Below are positions 30,056 through 39,650 of a stretch of DNA of 64,000 bases, piece by piece. How positions within the stretch are numbered: position 1 is the first letter of the stretch; each line of letters begins with the position of its first letter. A program made the position numbers and the translations under genes. This DNA is from an uncultured Pelagibacteraceae bacterium. Its GTDB lineage: Bacteria; Pseudomonadota; Alphaproteobacteria; Pelagibacterales; Pelagibacteraceae. The stretch is taken from positions 35,935-99,934 of the forward strand of contig CACLFM010000003.1 of assembly GCA_902606115.1 (NCBI GenBank). Reading direction: 5' to 3'. The notes under the pieces were generated by a model, which saw only the letters and a program-made list of their open reading frames with translations, was not told the origin of the DNA and did no database searches.

Positions 30056-30406
30056 ATGAAAGTAACAGCTACAGAATCTGCGTTAAAATTAATTGAAGAT
30101 ATTAAAGCTCAACATGGTGATGAGCTTTTATTTCATCAATCTGGTGGATGTTGTGATGGTAGTGCTCCAATGTGCTATCCTAGAAAAGAATATCTAGTAG
30201 GAAATAGCGACGTTAAACTAGGAGAAATTGGGGGTGTTCCTTTTTATATGAATGATGATCAGTATGAAAAATGGAAACACACTGATTTAACTATCGATGC
30301 TGTAAAAGGAATTGGCGGAATGTTTTCATTAGATAATGGAACAGGCCAAAGATTTTTAACTAAGTCTGAGATTTGTCTAGTAGTAGACAACGAAAAGAAA
30401 AATTAA
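30056..30406 (+). CDS. DUF779 family protein
   Basis: MKVTATESALKLIEDIKAQHGDELLFHQSGGCCDGSAPMCYP; start set at 30056 because the upstream ATG at 30023 lies in a perfect hairpin. Confidence 0.85.
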   Translation: MKVTATESALKLIEDIKAQHGDELLFHQSGGCCDGSAPMCYPRKEYLVGNSDVKLGEIGGVPFYMNDDQYEKWKHTDLTIDAVKGIGGMFSLDNGTGQRFLTKSEICLVVDNEKKN

Positions 30407-30496
30407 TCTTAAATAATATTTAATTGAGCAAAGTCAGGATCTTGACGACAAAAAAAATGAACGTCTTGGAATAAATTTTAAACTAAGTCAGGGTTT

Positions 30497-30527
30497 TTAA
30501 TCCTCTGTCCGCACAACAGAGGATTAA
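30497..30527. terminator. Stem-loop between convergent DUF779 and GYD genes
   Basis: TTAATCCTCTGT-CCGCACA-ACAGAGGATTAA, perfect 12-bp stem; only short T tracts. Confidence 0.5.
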
Positions 30528-30534
30528 TTAAAGT

Positions 30535-30858
30535 TTAGCCTGCAGGTTTGTAAACCGAAGCTACTTTTCCAGCCATTTCTGCAGCTGACTTAATATCAAT
30601 TGCTTCGCAAATGGTCATGTTACTTATAGATCCACTAGCTTCTACAGCAAGTTTAATTGCTGCAACATTTGTGAAACTATCAGCTTCTACTACTGCTATG
30701 AAATCAACAGGACCTCTTACAATATCAAATGAGTGAACTTTTCCACCCATTGCTTGTGAAATTGTTTCAACTGCTTTTCCTCTATCTTGTCCTGGATCTT
30801 TAACAAATCCTTGGAATGCTTGTGATGAATAATTTCCCATAACGTAAAATTTAGCCAT
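30535..30858 (-). CDS. GYD-domain small protein
   Basis: MAKFYVMGNYSSQAFQGFVKDPGQDRGKAVETISQAMGGKVHSFDIVRGPVDFIAVVEA. Confidence 0.85.
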   Translation of the reverse strand: MAKFYVMGNYSSQAFQGFVKDPGQDRGKAVETISQAMGGKVHSFDIVRGPVDFIAVVEADSFTNVAAIKLAVEASGSISNMTICEAIDIKSAAEMAGKVASVYKPAG

Positions 30859-30961
30859 ATTCCTCCTTTTTTATAAAATCATTATAATACGAATATAGGA
30901 TTTTTGTTGATATGATTTATTTGCACACTAGACACCTCGAGAGGTAATGCTAGATTAAAAT

Positions 30962-32404
30962 ATGTACGAAAAATACGGACAATTCACTGATGGTAAATGG
31001 CATCAGTCATCAAATGGAGAAACATACGAGGTTTTAAATCCTGCAAATGAAGAAATTATTGGACATGCTTCAAAGGCTTCACCACAAGATGTTGAAAAAG
31101 CTTTAAAGTCTGCTGAGAAAGGTTTGGAAGTTTGGAGAAAAACTCCACCTTGGCAAAGAGCATATATCTTAAGACGTATTGCAGACAAGATGAGAGAAAA
31201 ACAAGACATACTTGCAAAATGGATGACGCTTGAAGTTGGCAAACCATTCACAGAAGCAAAAGGTGAAGTTAATGGTGCTGCAGATATTTATGAATGGAAT
31301 GCAGAAGAAACAAAAAGAATATATGGCCAAACCGTTGAAAGTAGATTTGAAGACACAAGAGTTCATGTTTATTATCAGCCAGTAGGAGTAGTTGCAGCTT
31401 TAGTTCCTTGGAATTTTCCTTTAGTTCTATCAGCTAGAAAAATTTCTACTGCTCTTGCAGCAGGTTGTTCAGTAATCGTTAAACCAGATGTCATAACACC
31501 AGGTGTTGTAATGGAACAGGTTGAAATTTGCAGAGAATGTGGAGTTCCTCCTGGAGTTGTTAATTTATTATCAGGAGATCCTCCTAGCATTGCTCAACAA
31601 TTAATAGCATCAGATATTGTTAAAAAAATATCTATAACAGGATCTTCAAGGGTAGGTAAATTAATTTTAAAACAAGCTGCAGACAAGGTTCAAAGAGTAA
31701 CCATGGAATTAAGTGGCCATTCACCATTTATAGTTTTCGATGATGCTGATATTAAAAAGGCTGCTGATATGGCTATTGCTGCAAAATTTAGAAATAATGG
31801 ACAAGTTTGTATATCACCGAACAGATTTTATATTCAAGAAAGCAAAAAAGACGAATTTGTAAATTTATTTGTAGAAAAAACTAAGAAGTTAAAAATTGGT
31901 GACGGTATGGATCCAACAGTTCAGTTAGGTCCACTAACAACTAAGAAAAGACTAAATGAAATTGAAGATTTAGTTGAAACTACAAAAAAAGAAGGAGCAA
32001 AAGTTTTATTAGGTGGAAAAAGACCACAAGGATTTAATAAAGGATATTTCTATGAACCAACTATATTTGATAATGTGAAAGATGATTATACAATAATGAA
32101 GGTAGAGCCATTTGGTCCTTTAGTCCCAATGTTATCTTTTAAAGAATTTGATGAAGTGATCGAAAGAGCAAACAATCACGAACTTGGATTATCTAGTTAT
32201 ATTTGCACAAATTCAATGGAAAGAGCACATAGAGCGTCTGAGTTAATGGAAACAGGAACAGTTGCAGTTAATACACCAATGGTCGCAATTGCTGAAGCAC
32301 CATTTGGTGGTATAAAACAGGCTGGTTACGGTAGAGAAGGTGGTTCAATGGCCATTAAAGATTATTTAAATGTTAAATATACTCATTTAGGAATAAAAGG
32401 ATAA
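30962..32404 (+). CDS. Aldehyde dehydrogenase family protein
   Basis: VPWNFPLVLSARKISTALAAGCSVIVKP, ELSGHSPFIVFDDAD, NNGQVCISPNRF. Confidence 0.92.
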   Translation: MYEKYGQFTDGKWHQSSNGETYEVLNPANEEIIGHASKASPQDVEKALKSAEKGLEVWRKTPPWQRAYILRRIADKMREKQDILAKWMTLEVGKPFTEAKGEVNGAADIYEWNAEETKRIYGQTVESRFEDTRVHVYYQPVGVVAALVPWNFPLVLSARKISTALAAGCSVIVKPDVITPGVVMEQVEICRECGVPPGVVNLLSGDPPSIAQQLIASDIVKKISITGSSRVGKLILKQAADKVQRVTMELSGHSPFIVFDDADIKKAADMAIAAKFRNNGQVCISPNRFYIQESKKDEFVNLFVEKTKKLKIGDGMDPTVQLGPLTTKKRLNEIEDLVETTKKEGAKVLLGGKRPQGFNKGYFYEPTIFDNVKDDYTIMKVEPFGPLVPMLSFKEFDEVIERANNHELGLSSYICTNSMERAHRASELMETGTVAVNTPMVAIAEAPFGGIKQAGYGREGGSMAIKDYLNVKYTHLGIKG

Positions 32405-32405
32405 C

Positions 32406-32531
32406 ATGAAATCAAAAAAACAAATTAAAAAAGCTGCAAATATTTTATTTTCTTGGAGAAATATGATGCCACTTTATTATGGTGCCGTATGGATTATATT
32501 GCTTTTAATTGTAATTTTTTCACCTTTTTAA
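32406..32531 (+). CDS. Small (41 aa) single-TM protein, not in the ORF track
   Basis: MKSKKQIKKAANILFSWRNMMPLYYGAVWIILLLIVIFSPF; fills the ALDH-ccdA gap on the same strand. Confidence 0.5.
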   Translation: MKSKKQIKKAANILFSWRNMMPLYYGAVWIILLLIVIFSPF

Positions 32532-32546
32532 AATTTAAAATTTTAA

Positions 32547-33254
32547 ATGGCACAATTATTATTAGCTTTTTTTGCTGGCTTTATAAGTTTTCTTTCACCC
32601 TGTGTTCTACCACTTATTCCAGGATACATCTCTTATGTTTCTGGCAGTACTTTAAATGAACTATTAGAGAGCAAGCGGGTAAACATAATTCCAACAGCAC
32701 TCTTCACAATAGGTTTTTCAATAGTATTTATTGCTTTTGGAGCAACGAGCACTTTAATAGGTAATTTTGTGCTTTCTAATTCTTTCGAGTTAAGAATTGC
32801 ATCAGGCGCAGTAATCATATTATTCTCATTACAACTTTTAGGCTTTTTTAATTTTAAATTTTTAAATATTGAAAAAAGATTTCAAACAGAAAGAAGATCA
32901 AATAAATTATACCCAGTTTTAGTAGGAGCAGCTTTTGGGTTTGGTTGGACACCATGCATTGGGCCTATTCTTGGCTCTATATTAGCTTTAGCTGCATTAG
33001 AAAGTACATTAACTAAAGGTATTTTACTTTTAACATCTTACTCTCTAGGTCTAGCAATTCCGTTTATTTTGTCTGGGTTCTTAATTCAAAAGTTTATGTC
33101 AGTATCTAAAAATCTTAGAAATAATATGAATATTATTTCGAAATCAGGGGGAGTTATTCTTTTAATTACTGGAATTCTAATAATTACAAACCAATTACAA
33201 GCTGTTGGCTATTATTTATTAGAGGCACTACCTTTCCTACAAAAGCTTGGTTAA
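32547..33254 (+). CDS. ccdA: Cytochrome c biogenesis CcdA/DsbD-like membrane protein
   Basis: FFAGFISFLSPCVLPLIPGYISYVSG, GFGWTPCIGPILGSIL. Confidence 0.95.
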   Translation: MAQLLLAFFAGFISFLSPCVLPLIPGYISYVSGSTLNELLESKRVNIIPTALFTIGFSIVFIAFGATSTLIGNFVLSNSFELRIASGAVIILFSLQLLGFFNFKFLNIEKRFQTERRSNKLYPVLVGAAFGFGWTPCIGPILGSILALAALESTLTKGILLLTSYSLGLAIPFILSGFLIQKFMSVSKNLRNNMNIISKSGGVILLITGILIITNQLQAVGYYLLEALPFLQKLG

Positions 33255-33281
33255 AATAATTTTTTAGTGTAAAATATAATT

Positions 33282-34298
33282 ATGTCGATAGGTTACTTTT
33301 TTAATCAGTCAACAAAATTTCTGTGGTATTCCGCACATTATATAATTTCATTTAAATATTCTACACCAATAAAAATAGATAAAACTAACCCTCCATCCTT
33401 TTACGGTAAGATGCCGTCAGGTAAACAAATGTTTTTTGAAATGATAAAGTTATTAAATGAAGAAAGAAAATTAATTAATTCAAAATTTTATAAAATACCT
33501 AAGACACAACTAAAAGATTTACTAAGTGCTGCAAAAGGTAGTTTTGATTTTTTCTTAGATCTTCCAAAAATAGATAAAAGAAGAGCATCAGGTAAGTTTT
33601 CTGAAGTAAAAGCTAAAAAAGATTTACCTAAATATTACTTAAGAAATTTTCATTACCAGACAGATGGATATCTAAGTGAAAAATCAGCAAGACTTTATGA
33701 ATTCCAAGTGGAAACACTTTTTACAGGATGCGCTGCCACCATGAGAAGGTTTTCAATGATACCTTTAATTAAATATTTAAATTCTAATAAAACAAATGTC
33801 AAATTATTAGATATTGGAACTGGTACTGGAGAAATTATTGAAAGTTATAAATTAAATTTTAAAAATACTGACATAACATGTTCAGATTTGTCTGAGGAGT
33901 ATCTTAATGTTGCTAAACAAAAATTAAAAAAATATAAAGATCTCAATTATGTTAATTGCAAAGGTGAAGAGTTACCTTTTGAAGGCAATTCTTATGATAT
34001 AATTACCTCTACTTACATGTTTCATGAGATACCAACTGAAATAAGAAAGAGAGTATTTTCTGAAGTTTCAAGAGTTTTAAAGAAAGATGGTATATTTGTT
34101 TTAACAGACTCATTACAAATTGATGATAACCCTAAGTTAAACCCGTTATTAGAATTTTTTCCTTATTCTACTCATGAACCGTTTTATCCTAAATACATCA
34201 GAGAGAATTTAAAAGAAGTAGCTAAAAACTATGGACTTGAGATGTATTACAATAAAAACGCTTACCTAAGTAAGAGTATGGCTTTTAGAAAATTATAA
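33282..34298 (+). CDS. SAM-dependent methyltransferase
   Basis: VKLLDIGTGTGEIIESY, ITSTYMFHEIP, SRVLKKDGIFVLTDSL. Confidence 0.85.
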   Translation: MSIGYFFNQSTKFLWYSAHYIISFKYSTPIKIDKTNPPSFYGKMPSGKQMFFEMIKLLNEERKLINSKFYKIPKTQLKDLLSAAKGSFDFFLDLPKIDKRRASGKFSEVKAKKDLPKYYLRNFHYQTDGYLSEKSARLYEFQVETLFTGCAATMRRFSMIPLIKYLNSNKTNVKLLDIGTGTGEIIESYKLNFKNTDITCSDLSEEYLNVAKQKLKKYKDLNYVNCKGEELPFEGNSYDIITSTYMFHEIPTEIRKRVFSEVSRVLKKDGIFVLTDSLQIDDNPKLNPLLEFFPYSTHEPFYPKYIRENLKEVAKNYGLEMYYNKNAYLSKSMAFRKL

Positions 34299-34300
34299 GA

Positions 34301-34930
34301 TTATTTCGTTACTTTATAAAGACCCAGCCAGGCATTCACCTCTTTACTTGCAAGATATTGAGATTTGAAAAACTCTAATTTTTCGCAGGTGTTAGTATCG
34401 CACAATTCTTTTAATTTTTTATCAAAACCGTATTCTTCATGGATGCCTTCATTAATTGTGAAGCATATCAAACCTTTATTTTTAGTAATTCTTACAAATT
34501 CATCTAGAGCATGTGGTTTAACATGTGCATATGTGAATGTGCCTACACACATTACTGCATCAAATTTATTATCTTCATGATTAATTTTTTTATTAAGATC
34601 TGCTTTTTCTACTAATTGATAAAGATTTTTTGGAACTAAATCTAAAAGATTTTGAGAGAGATCAGCGCCATAAAAGTTTTTAAAACCATACTTCTTTAAT
34701 TCAACTCCAACTAATCCCGTACCACAACCTGCATCATAGATTTTAATTTCTTTATTATTTGAATATTTATTTAATATTTCTGAAGTTTCCTTTGGACCTG
34801 TATAGTTCCAATCAGACATATCTTTATCGTATTTATTTTCCTTACCCCAATCATCATAGAATTTCATCACATCCTCTGTTTTTTTTAGGGTATGTAGTGG
34901 AACTTTATTTCCTATATCCTTCTGTGCCAT
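34301..34930 (-). CDS. Class I SAM-dependent methyltransferase
   Basis: IKIYDAGCGTGLVGVELKKYGF, FDAVMCVGTFTYAHV. Confidence 0.85.
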   Translation of the reverse strand: MAQKDIGNKVPLHTLKKTEDVMKFYDDWGKENKYDKDMSDWNYTGPKETSEILNKYSNNKEIKIYDAGCGTGLVGVELKKYGFKNFYGADLSQNLLDLVPKNLYQLVEKADLNKKINHEDNKFDAVMCVGTFTYAHVKPHALDEFVRITKNKGLICFTINEGIHEEYGFDKKLKELCDTNTCEKLEFFKSQYLASKEVNAWLGLYKVTK

Positions 34931-34933
34931 CGA

Positions 34934-36034
34934 TTAAATAAATTTTCTAAGTAAGTGCCTTAGTTTGCCTTCTGAGGAATCATAATCAATATAACAGCCT
35001 TGCAAAAATCTATTTCCTTCGTTTGAATTAAATTCAGTTCTACCATGCAAAAGTCTATAATTGTCCATCATCAATAAATCACCAGGTTCTAATTTAAATT
35101 TTACTAAAAAATTATCTGAATTATACATTTCAGAAATTTTATTTCTTGCTTGATAGTATAAATCTAACTTTTCTTTATCTAAAGCAGGTACAAAATCTAA
35201 TCTTGTACTAAATCTGACTTGATTAACTTCTTTATTTTCATCCAATTCAATTAATTTACCCTCATTTTCCAAAACAACTTCTTTATCAACAAATCTAAAC
35301 TTTACTTTAACTTCAGTTAGAATCTTAAAAAATTCAGGATGAGTATTTTTTAAATTTTCAGCTACCGAAAAACCATCAACTAAAGTTGATAGGCCTCCAC
35401 TTACTTCATTTTCAATACAATGTAATAACTGGATATTAGGGACAGGTTTTCTATATGGATTGTCTGTATGTGGGGATAATGGCAAAGATGTATACGCTAA
35501 GTCATTTGGATTAGGTTTAGACTTAACATTAAAGTACTCACCAAAGTTTGTCCTTCTAATACTTCCTATTGAATTTGCAAAATTAACTATAAAATTATCT
35601 TTTGTTGGAACATTAGAAATTACTACAAATCCATTTTTATAAAATGATTTTAAAAGTTCAAGCATCTCGTTGCTTTCAAAAAAGTTATTTTCAAATTTGA
35701 AATTTTTTATATTATTTAGACTAGAGTTCCATAATGATGGTCTTATTAGGCTTCTCAAAAAAATATCTGATTTAAATTCTTCTTCTATTTTATTAATATC
35801 AATTTTTGATTTTACACCATCACTAAATTCTATATCCAATAACTTGTCTGTAATATTTACCTTGTTAATTTTTATATCTTTTAACAGTGATGGATCAAAA
35901 AGACGTTGCTCAGTATTTTTATCTAAATGTTCTTTTTCACTTACCCTCTCTCTTAGCCAGATAGGGTGCAGTTCCAATTTATTCGGACCTTCAAAAACAA
36001 ATACTTTGTTATTTTGCTCTAATTCGATTTTCAT
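34934..36034 (-). CDS. Gamma-butyrobetaine/TauD-family 2-oxoglutarate dioxygenase
   Basis: GBBH-like N-terminal domain (ELHPIWLRERV), HTDNPYRKPVPNIQLLHC, LLMMDNYRLLHGRTEF; start moved to MKIELEQ at 36034. Confidence 0.85.
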   Translation of the reverse strand: MKIELEQNNKVFVFEGPNKLELHPIWLRERVSEKEHLDKNTEQRLFDPSLLKDIKINKVNITDKLLDIEFSDGVKSKIDINKIEEEFKSDIFLRSLIRPSLWNSSLNNIKNFKFENNFFESNEMLELLKSFYKNGFVVISNVPTKDNFIVNFANSIGSIRRTNFGEYFNVKSKPNPNDLAYTSLPLSPHTDNPYRKPVPNIQLLHCIENEVSGGLSTLVDGFSVAENLKNTHPEFFKILTEVKVKFRFVDKEVVLENEGKLIELDENKEVNQVRFSTRLDFVPALDKEKLDLYYQARNKISEMYNSDNFLVKFKLEPGDLLMMDNYRLLHGRTEFNSNEGNRFLQGCYIDYDSSEGKLRHLLRKFI

Positions 36035-36119
36035 TACAATATTAATACATTTCTCTAAAAATTTACTTTTATCAAGCAAAATTAAATAGTATTAAGCTTT
36101 CCAACAGGCTCAAAAATAA

Positions 36120-36905
36120 ATGAAAAATAAAGATTTTTATAATTTTCTAATTTCTTTAGCTAGAGATTTAAACAGATTTTATAAGCTAAAATTAAACAAA
36201 AAATTTAAAGCTAAAAATAAAGGGACCGAATCTAGTTACGATCCAGTAACGATCGCTGATAAAAAATTTGAGAAATTTATAAGGTCAAAAATTAGCAGAA
36301 AATTTCCAAGTCACTCAATTATTGGTGAAGAGTTTGGAATAAAAAATAAAAAAAGCGAATATACTTGGGTTATAGATCCAATAGATGGAACAAGATCTTT
36401 TGTTATTGGATACCCGTCATGGAGTAACCTAATTGCGTTGTGCTATAAAAAAAAACCGATTATGGGTCTTGCAAATTTTCCAATCCTAAATAAATTTTAT
36501 ATCAATCAAGATGAAAAAACAGCCTTTCTTTTTAGTGGAAAGAAAAAAATTAAATTAAAGTCATCAAATTTAAAAATATTTAAAGTTGCAAAGATTTCTG
36601 GAGATTTTCATGGTCAATATAGTTTAGATAAACTGAAAAAAGTAAAAAAACTGTTACCACGAATACAATTTCCTTGCATGGATGCATTAAGTTATTCACA
36701 TTTTTGTGAAGGGAAAATTGATACAGTTTTTCAAAGTGGAAATAAAATTTGGGATATTTACCCACTTATTCCAATAATAAAAGCCTCAGGAGGAATAGTT
36801 ACTAACTGGGAAAATAAAGAGAATTTTAAAAGCGGAAATGTTTTAATTTCTTCAACTAAAATAATTCATAAAAGTATGCTTAAGATGCTAAAGCCTTTGA
36901 ATTAA
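36120..36905 (+). CDS. Inositol monophosphatase-family protein (histidinol-phosphatase HisN-like)
   Basis: DPVTIADKKFEKFIR, IIGEEFG, WVIDPIDGTRSFVIG. Confidence 0.85.
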   Translation: MKNKDFYNFLISLARDLNRFYKLKLNKKFKAKNKGTESSYDPVTIADKKFEKFIRSKISRKFPSHSIIGEEFGIKNKKSEYTWVIDPIDGTRSFVIGYPSWSNLIALCYKKKPIMGLANFPILNKFYINQDEKTAFLFSGKKKIKLKSSNLKIFKVAKISGDFHGQYSLDKLKKVKKLLPRIQFPCMDALSYSHFCEGKIDTVFQSGNKIWDIYPLIPIIKASGGIVTNWENKENFKSGNVLISSTKIIHKSMLKMLKPLN

Positions 36906-37783
36906 TTCTTATTAATAAAAATATTTATATAATCTTTTAATTTTAATTTACCAAAATATTTATAAACTTTGTTAGAAAGATTCATATTAGTAAGAGCTGA
37001 CGCATATCTTTCTCCAGGTCTATTTGGTAAATATTTTATTTTACTCTTAAACATTTTTGCAACTTTAGTTATCGAAAAACTTTCCTTATGTGAAATGCTA
37101 TAATGTCTACAAAGATTTTTCTTCCAGGCGAGATAACAAACATTGACGGTATCATCAATATGCGTAAATCTTCTTGATTGAGTTCCAGGTCTAACTACAG
37201 GCAAGGGTTTATTTTTTTTATAAAATTCTTCAAATATTCCAATGACTGTTGCCATATTTCCTTTACTAATTTGGCTAGGTCCATAAACATTATAAAAATA
37301 AATTATTTCATATTTAAAATTAAACCATTTTTTCATATTTTCTAGGAGTTCTAAATTTTTTGATTTGGTAAATGCATAAGGTGACAGGTTTTTATCTTTA
37401 CCTTTGTTACCTAAAGAAGCAGACGTAGCACTATAAATTAATTTAATTTTATTTTTAAGGCAAAAATTAATTACAGCATTAGTTCCGATTGAGTTTGATT
37501 CTATGCATTTATCCATCTGTAAAAAACTTTGATAAATTCTTGCAAATTCTCCAAAATGAAAAATAGAATGAATTCTTTTTGGATTTAATACTGAATTAAT
37601 ATTTTTTGTATGTGCTTTTATATACTTTACTCTAGAACTTTTGATATGATTCTTTCTCGTACTTGAACTGTAGTTATCTATTGAGATTATTTTAAATTTA
37701 GTTTTTTTTAAAAAATATTTGATTAGATTTGTTCCAACAAATCCTGCTCCACCTGTGATTACTATCTTTTTAGTGTTCATCAA
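36902..37783 (-). CDS. NAD-dependent epimerase/dehydratase (GalE-like)
   Basis: ITGGAGFVGTNLIKYFL, SATSASLGNKG…YAFTKSKNLELLE. Confidence 0.88.
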   Translation of the reverse strand: MMNTKKIVITGGAGFVGTNLIKYFLKKTKFKIISIDNYSSSTRKNHIKSSRVKYIKAHTKNINSVLNPKRIHSIFHFGEFARIYQSFLQMDKCIESNSIGTNAVINFCLKNKIKLIYSATSASLGNKGKDKNLSPYAFTKSKNLELLENMKKWFNFKYEIIYFYNVYGPSQISKGNMATVIGIFEEFYKKNKPLPVVRPGTQSRRFTHIDDTVNVCYLAWKKNLCRHYSISHKESFSITKVAKMFKSKIKYLPNRPGERYASALTNMNLSNKVYKYFGKLKLKDYINIFINKN

Positions 37784-37855
37784 ACATTTATCTATTAATT
37801 TAAATATTTATTTATGTAAATAACTAAATTAGAATAGCGATTAAATAGGAGGAAT

Positions 37856-38248
37856 ATGGAAATTTTTAAACCAATTAATGAAAATAAAGCCAAGGGCAAA
37901 GTTAAAAAAATTTTTAATGAAATTAAAAAGGCTAGAAAAATATCAAAGATACCAAATTTTTGGAAATCTATAGCACATAATCCTGCACTACTTGAAAGGA
38001 CTTGGAATAATCTTAAAGTCATAATGAAGGACGGAGCTTTAGACTCTGTTACTAAAGAATTAATTTATGTGGCAGTATCAATTACAAATAGTTGTGGGTA
38101 TTGCACTAGATCACATACATTTGCTGCAAAAAAGAAGGGTGCAACAGATCAGATGATTAAAGAAATGATTGATGTAGTGGGTATAGCTAATCAAAACAAT
38201 AAGCTTGTTGAAGCTTATCAGGTTGAGGTAGACAAAATTTATAAATGA
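37856..38248 (+). CDS. Carboxymuconolactone decarboxylase/AhpD-like protein
   Basis: ELIYVAVSITNSCGYCTRSHTFAAKKKGATDQMIKE (CxxC…H). Confidence 0.88.
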   Translation: MEIFKPINENKAKGKVKKIFNEIKKARKISKIPNFWKSIAHNPALLERTWNNLKVIMKDGALDSVTKELIYVAVSITNSCGYCTRSHTFAAKKKGATDQMIKEMIDVVGIANQNNKLVEAYQVEVDKIYK

Positions 38249-38249
38249 T

Positions 38250-38585
38250 ATGAGTAATTTAATTGGATATATATATTTATTATTAGCTGTTGTACTTGGT
38301 ATAACATCCAATGGATTTTTAAAAACCACTAACGGTTTTACCAACATAGGTCCAACCATTATGTGCATGGCTACAATACTTCTTTGCATATTTTTTTTAG
38401 CGAAAGCTATGATGATAATACCAGTTGGGTTTACCTATGCGACATATGGAGGTTTAACCATAACAGCAGTAACTATTTTTGGAATATTTAAGTATAACCA
38501 AACCCCAAACATATATGGTTTTATTGGGATTGTTATGATTGTCATAGGTGTAATTCTCGTAAACTTATTGGGTAAAACAAATTAG
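38250..38585 (+). CDS. Small multidrug resistance (SMR) family transporter
   Basis: Four hydrophobic segments, about 111 aa, IGYIYLLLAVVLGITSNGFLKTTNGFTNIGPTI. Confidence 0.82.
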   Translation: MSNLIGYIYLLLAVVLGITSNGFLKTTNGFTNIGPTIMCMATILLCIFFLAKAMMIIPVGFTYATYGGLTITAVTIFGIFKYNQTPNIYGFIGIVMIVIGVILVNLLGKTN

Positions 38586-38658
38586 AATCTATCGAAGTAG
38601 GACAATTCTACATACCTACAAATATTGAAAAATATTGGTTTGAGTTTAAAAGATAAAA

Positions 38659-39483
38659 ATGAATCAATTTAATCTGTTAGACGGAACGTATATAAGATAT
38701 ATTGAGAAAGGAGAGGGCCCAAACTTATTACTTTTACATACAATTAGAAATAGGATTGAGTATTATGAAAAAGTACTTCCTTTATTGACTAAAAAATTTA
38801 AAGTTTTCTGTATTGAGCTGCCAGGTCACGGAGACTCGCCAATTAATAAAAAAACTAATTACAATATTGAATTTATAACCAACTCAATAATAGAATTTAT
38901 CGATCAAAAACAATTGGAAGACATCACTATAGCAGGAGAGTCGATTGGCGCTGTATTAGCATCAACAGTAGCAATTAAAATTCCTTCCAAAGTAGAAAAG
39001 ATTTATTGTTTTAACCCATATGATTATGACACAAAATTTGGTGAAGGTGTGAGTAGAGGTAACCTTATTTCAAAATTTTTGTTTTTACATATGCGTCTTC
39101 CTTTTGGAATAGGTTATTTTTTTAGTAAACTTGAGTGTTTCCCTATTTTATGGGTCATTTTTAGAGGAGGAGTTTTTAAAAAAAAATCAATTCTAAAAAG
39201 CTATATATCCTCATTATCGAGGTCAATTAAAAAAAAACATTTTACTTATCACGAAAGAAATATATTTTTTAATTTTATCTTATCCCCCAAAAAAAAAGAA
39301 ATTTATAACAATCTAAAAACAGATGTTCATCTTATTTATGGAGAACATGATTGGTCTAATAATTTAGAAAGAGAAGAAACAATGAAATTATTAGGCTTAA
39401 ATTCTTTTGAAGTTATGAAAGATACTGGTCATTTTTCTTTTTTAGAGTCACCCATGAAAGTCGCAGAGTTAATAAAGGCATGA
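38659..39483 (+). CDS. Alpha/beta hydrolase
   Basis: LLLLHTIRNR, IELPGHGDSPINK, IAGESIGAVLAS, DTGHFSFLE. Confidence 0.88.
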   Translation: MNQFNLLDGTYIRYIEKGEGPNLLLLHTIRNRIEYYEKVLPLLTKKFKVFCIELPGHGDSPINKKTNYNIEFITNSIIEFIDQKQLEDITIAGESIGAVLASTVAIKIPSKVEKIYCFNPYDYDTKFGEGVSRGNLISKFLFLHMRLPFGIGYFFSKLECFPILWVIFRGGVFKKKSILKSYISSLSRSIKKKHFTYHERNIFFNFILSPKKKEIYNNLKTDVHLIYGEHDWSNNLEREETMKLLGLNSFEVMKDTGHFSFLESPMKVAELIKA

Positions 39484-39623
39484 ATATTTGCTACTTATCA
39501 TTGTCTGCGATATTTTTAGGAATAATCTTAATATATATTTTTAAAAAACCTTCAAAAGATGAAATTAAAAAGTTTGAAAGCAAAGACCAAGATAAAATAA
39601 ATTGGTCTAAAATGGGTTTTTAA
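39480..39623 (+). CDS. Small (47 aa) single-TM protein, not in the ORF track
   Basis: MNICYLSLSAIFLGIILIYIFKKPSKDEIKKFESKDQDKINWSKMGF; ATGA overlap with the upstream hydrolase stop. Confidence 0.5.
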   Translation: MNICYLSLSAIFLGIILIYIFKKPSKDEIKKFESKDQDKINWSKMGF

Positions 39624-39650
39624 TTTTTCAATTTAAAGTATAATTAATTT

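Noticed and set aside
30923-30953. Identification of the ALDH leader as a SAM-II/SAM-V riboswitch
   Set aside because: SAM-V-type elements are known from this group, but I could not match the leader to a remembered consensus with confidence; reported only as an unclassified stem-loop.
38576-38657. Open stretch NKLESIEVGQFYIPTNIEKYWFEFKR between SMR transporter and hydrolase, possible gene relic
   Set aside because: Only 26 codons with no start codon and no recognised family; may simply be chance coding potential.
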